Shown: piece after piece, positions 13,641 through 14,472 of the stretch
How positions within the stretch are numbered: the first letter of the stretch is position 1
How the letters are laid out: every line of letters starts with the position of its first letter
Assembly (NCBI GenBank): GCA_964355525.1
Contig: CAYHDY010000023.1
Location: 1 to 14,472, forward strand
Length of the DNA: 14,472 nt
Origin: XYB2-FULL-45-11 sp964355525
GTDB lineage: Bacteria; Patescibacteriota; Patescibacteriia; UBA9934; GWF2-40-263
Direction: 5' to 3'
Program-made: the position numbers and the translations under genes
Notes under the pieces: model-generated
Told to the model about the DNA's origin: nothing
The model's input: only the letters and a program-made list of their open reading frames with translations
Database searches by the model: none

Positions 13641-13661
13641 AAAAAAACCCGGAATCGGGTT
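13641..13661 (-). terminator. Intrinsic terminator after 71-aa gene
   Basis: The stem AACCCG-ATTC-CGGGTT on the minus strand is followed by a T run (A7 at 13641-13647 on plus). It lies eight bases after the stop of the 71-aa gene and ends the two-gene unit. Confidence 0.8.
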
Positions 13662-13668
13662 AGAAGAG

Positions 13669-13884
13669 TCACTTGTGTTCGCGATGAGGTGCAACGATTT
13701 TTGCTTTGCTTCGCATTTTGGCGATAATGGCGTCGACGTCGGGAAGGAGATTGTGAATGTCTTGGTTGACCCGATGAATGTCGTGGGCGGGTTCTTTTTT
13801 CCGTTGGATCGCCCATAGCGAATCGGCAGCTTCGACAGAGAGATTTCGGAAACGCTGCAGTGTTTCGATTTCAATTGCGGTCAT
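13669..13884 (-). CDS. Hypothetical 71-aa protein coupled to the gene upstream
   Basis: It starts at the ATG at 13884 (MTAIEIETLQRFRNLSVEAADSLWAIQ), which has GAGGA six bases upstream and overlaps the TGA of the previous gene by four bases (ATGA). Translational coupling is therefore very likely. The small charged protein looks all-helical, with an N-terminal amphipathic helix, a middle segment EPAHDIHRVNQDIHNLLPDVDAIIAKM and a basic tail ending in APHREHK. There is no DNA-binding or metal motif I can name. The tight coupling suggests it works with, or is made in ratio to, the cysteine protein upstream. Not recognised. Confidence 0.75.
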   Translation of the reverse strand: MTAIEIETLQRFRNLSVEAADSLWAIQRKKEPAHDIHRVNQDIHNLLPDVDAIIAKMRSKAKIVAPHREHK

Positions 13885-14342
13885 GATGTCCTCGGTTGTG
13901 TTGATGACGATTGATCCATGGCTATGCAAAGAGCTTTTGTCACCCGACGCACAGATCTACGAAATGTAACAGTGCTGAATGTCCCTCGTGTAACCTTCCA
14001 CGATTTTTCAGGAAAGTACAATCGTCGTGCTGGTGAAAATCGACTCGTGTTTTCGAGCAAGATCGGTCCGCCGATCACACCGATCGGATAGACATCGATC
14101 AGATGTCCGTGTTTGGTTTCGATCCACGAATGCTGGAATCCTTTGATGTAAAATCCATCCAGAAACTTCACGGAAAAAAGTTTCGCAACCGCGCGTGCAA
14201 TCATGTGGCACGAAAGGTCAATCTCCTCGCCGTTCTCATCATGTCCAAGATCCGGATTCGTCATAGCCTCAACAGCCTTCCGGATTCTGAAAAAAAGATC
14301 CATATCCTCTTTCGGAATGAACTGTTCGCAATAGATTTTCAT
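13881..14342 (-). CDS. Putative Cys-His-Asp (transglutaminase/papain-like) protein
   Basis: A 153-aa soluble protein from the ATG at 14342 (MKIYCEQFIPKEDMDLFFRI). The order Cys45 (DLSCHMIARAVAKLF), His71 (GFQHSWIETKHGH) and Asp83 (LIDVYPIGVIGGP) matches the catalytic triad order of the transglutaminase/papain-like fold: Cys at a helix start, His-x-Trp on a strand, Asp on the next strand. If right, it could hydrolyse or transfer amide bonds. No signal peptide or second domain is seen, so it is compact. The last 35 residues are basic. It has a TTGACA promoter and overlaps the following 71-aa gene by four bases. Family assignment is by pattern only. Confidence 0.75.
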   Translation of the reverse strand: MKIYCEQFIPKEDMDLFFRIRKAVEAMTNPDLGHDENGEEIDLSCHMIARAVAKLFSVKFLDGFYIKGFQHSWIETKHGHLIDVYPIGVIGGPILLENTSRFSPARRLYFPEKSWKVTRGTFSTVTFRRSVRRVTKALCIAMDQSSSTQPRTS

Positions 14343-14365
14343 GCAACCCCCACAATCGTCAGACC

Positions 14366-14394
14366 ACTCTAAGAAATTTTGATGAAAATGTCAA
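14366..14394 (-). promoter_or_regulatory. Sigma70-type promoter for the cysteine-protein/71-aa unit
   Basis: On the minus strand, TTGACA (14394-14389), 17 bp, TAGAGT (14371-14366). The start site is expected near 14359, with a leader of about 17 nt holding a G-rich GGGGG stretch before the ATG at 14342. Confidence 0.75.
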
Positions 14395-14403
14395 TAGATA
14401 AAC

Positions 14404-14433
14404 AAAACATCCGAACGTTTGTTCGGATGTTTT
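14404..14433. terminator. Bidirectional intrinsic terminator at right edge
   Basis: A perfect 13-bp stem AAAACATCCGAAC / GTTCGGATGTTTT, loop GTTT. It insulates the promoter at 14366-14394 from the next gene to the right, outside the window. Confidence 0.9.
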
Positions 14434-14472
14434 CTGATTTTCAGGATTCGTTTCGAATTTTTTCTAACCACT

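Overview
The window reads like a chromosomal segment of a Patescibacteria/CPR-type bacterium, perhaps of the Magasanikbacteria/Uhrbacteria kind. That placement is inferred from family content and is not proven. Its basis is a very large, low-complexity surface protein with CTDCLDFTEF-type repeats, a membrane O-antigen-ligase-like domain fused to TPRs, many lineage-restricted small proteins, and short transcription units closed by compact hairpin terminators. TGA acts as a normal stop codon. I see no rRNA, tRNA, CRISPR array, transposase or phage gene.

Layout. (1) 1-5819, plus strand: the 3' part of a giant secreted or surface repeat protein whose start lies left of the window, then a polytopic Wzy/WaaL-like protein with a C-terminal TPR domain. 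Four short palindromic elements lie inside these two reading frames without breaking them. (2) 5820-6262: a gene-poor stretch with, at most, a small cysteine-rich ORF and a plus-strand terminator. (3) 6263-10245, minus strand: a coiled-coil protein, a DUF475/TerC-like membrane protein, an 89-aa orphan, a protein-kinase-fold protein with HGD and DFG motifs, a three-helix membrane protein and an alpha/beta hydrolase. Most have their own promoter, their own terminator, or both. (4) 10375-11607, plus strand: an unrecognised 410-aa soluble protein behind a TTGACA promoter and an operator-like palindrome. (5) 11640-14342, minus strand: a BtpA-family TIM barrel, a 285-aa protein with HAD-like motifs behind a leader holding a 19-bp inverted repeat, a possible 24-aa ORF, and a two-gene overlapping unit made of a putative Cys-His-Asp (transglutaminase/papain-like) protein and a 71-aa partner.

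How the genes fit together. The first two genes suggest cell-surface work: a repeat-rich exported protein next to a glycan polymerase/ligase-type membrane enzyme. The rest look like independent single-gene units. Eleven intrinsic-terminator-like hairpins are visible in 14.5 kb, several overlapping the stop codon of the gene they close, and five promoters have a TTGACA box or an extended -10. The most unusual signals are the in-frame palindromic elements at 2992-3166 and 3997-4019, the large 5'-leader inverted repeat at 13360-13432, and the coupled cysteine-protein pair at 13669-14342.
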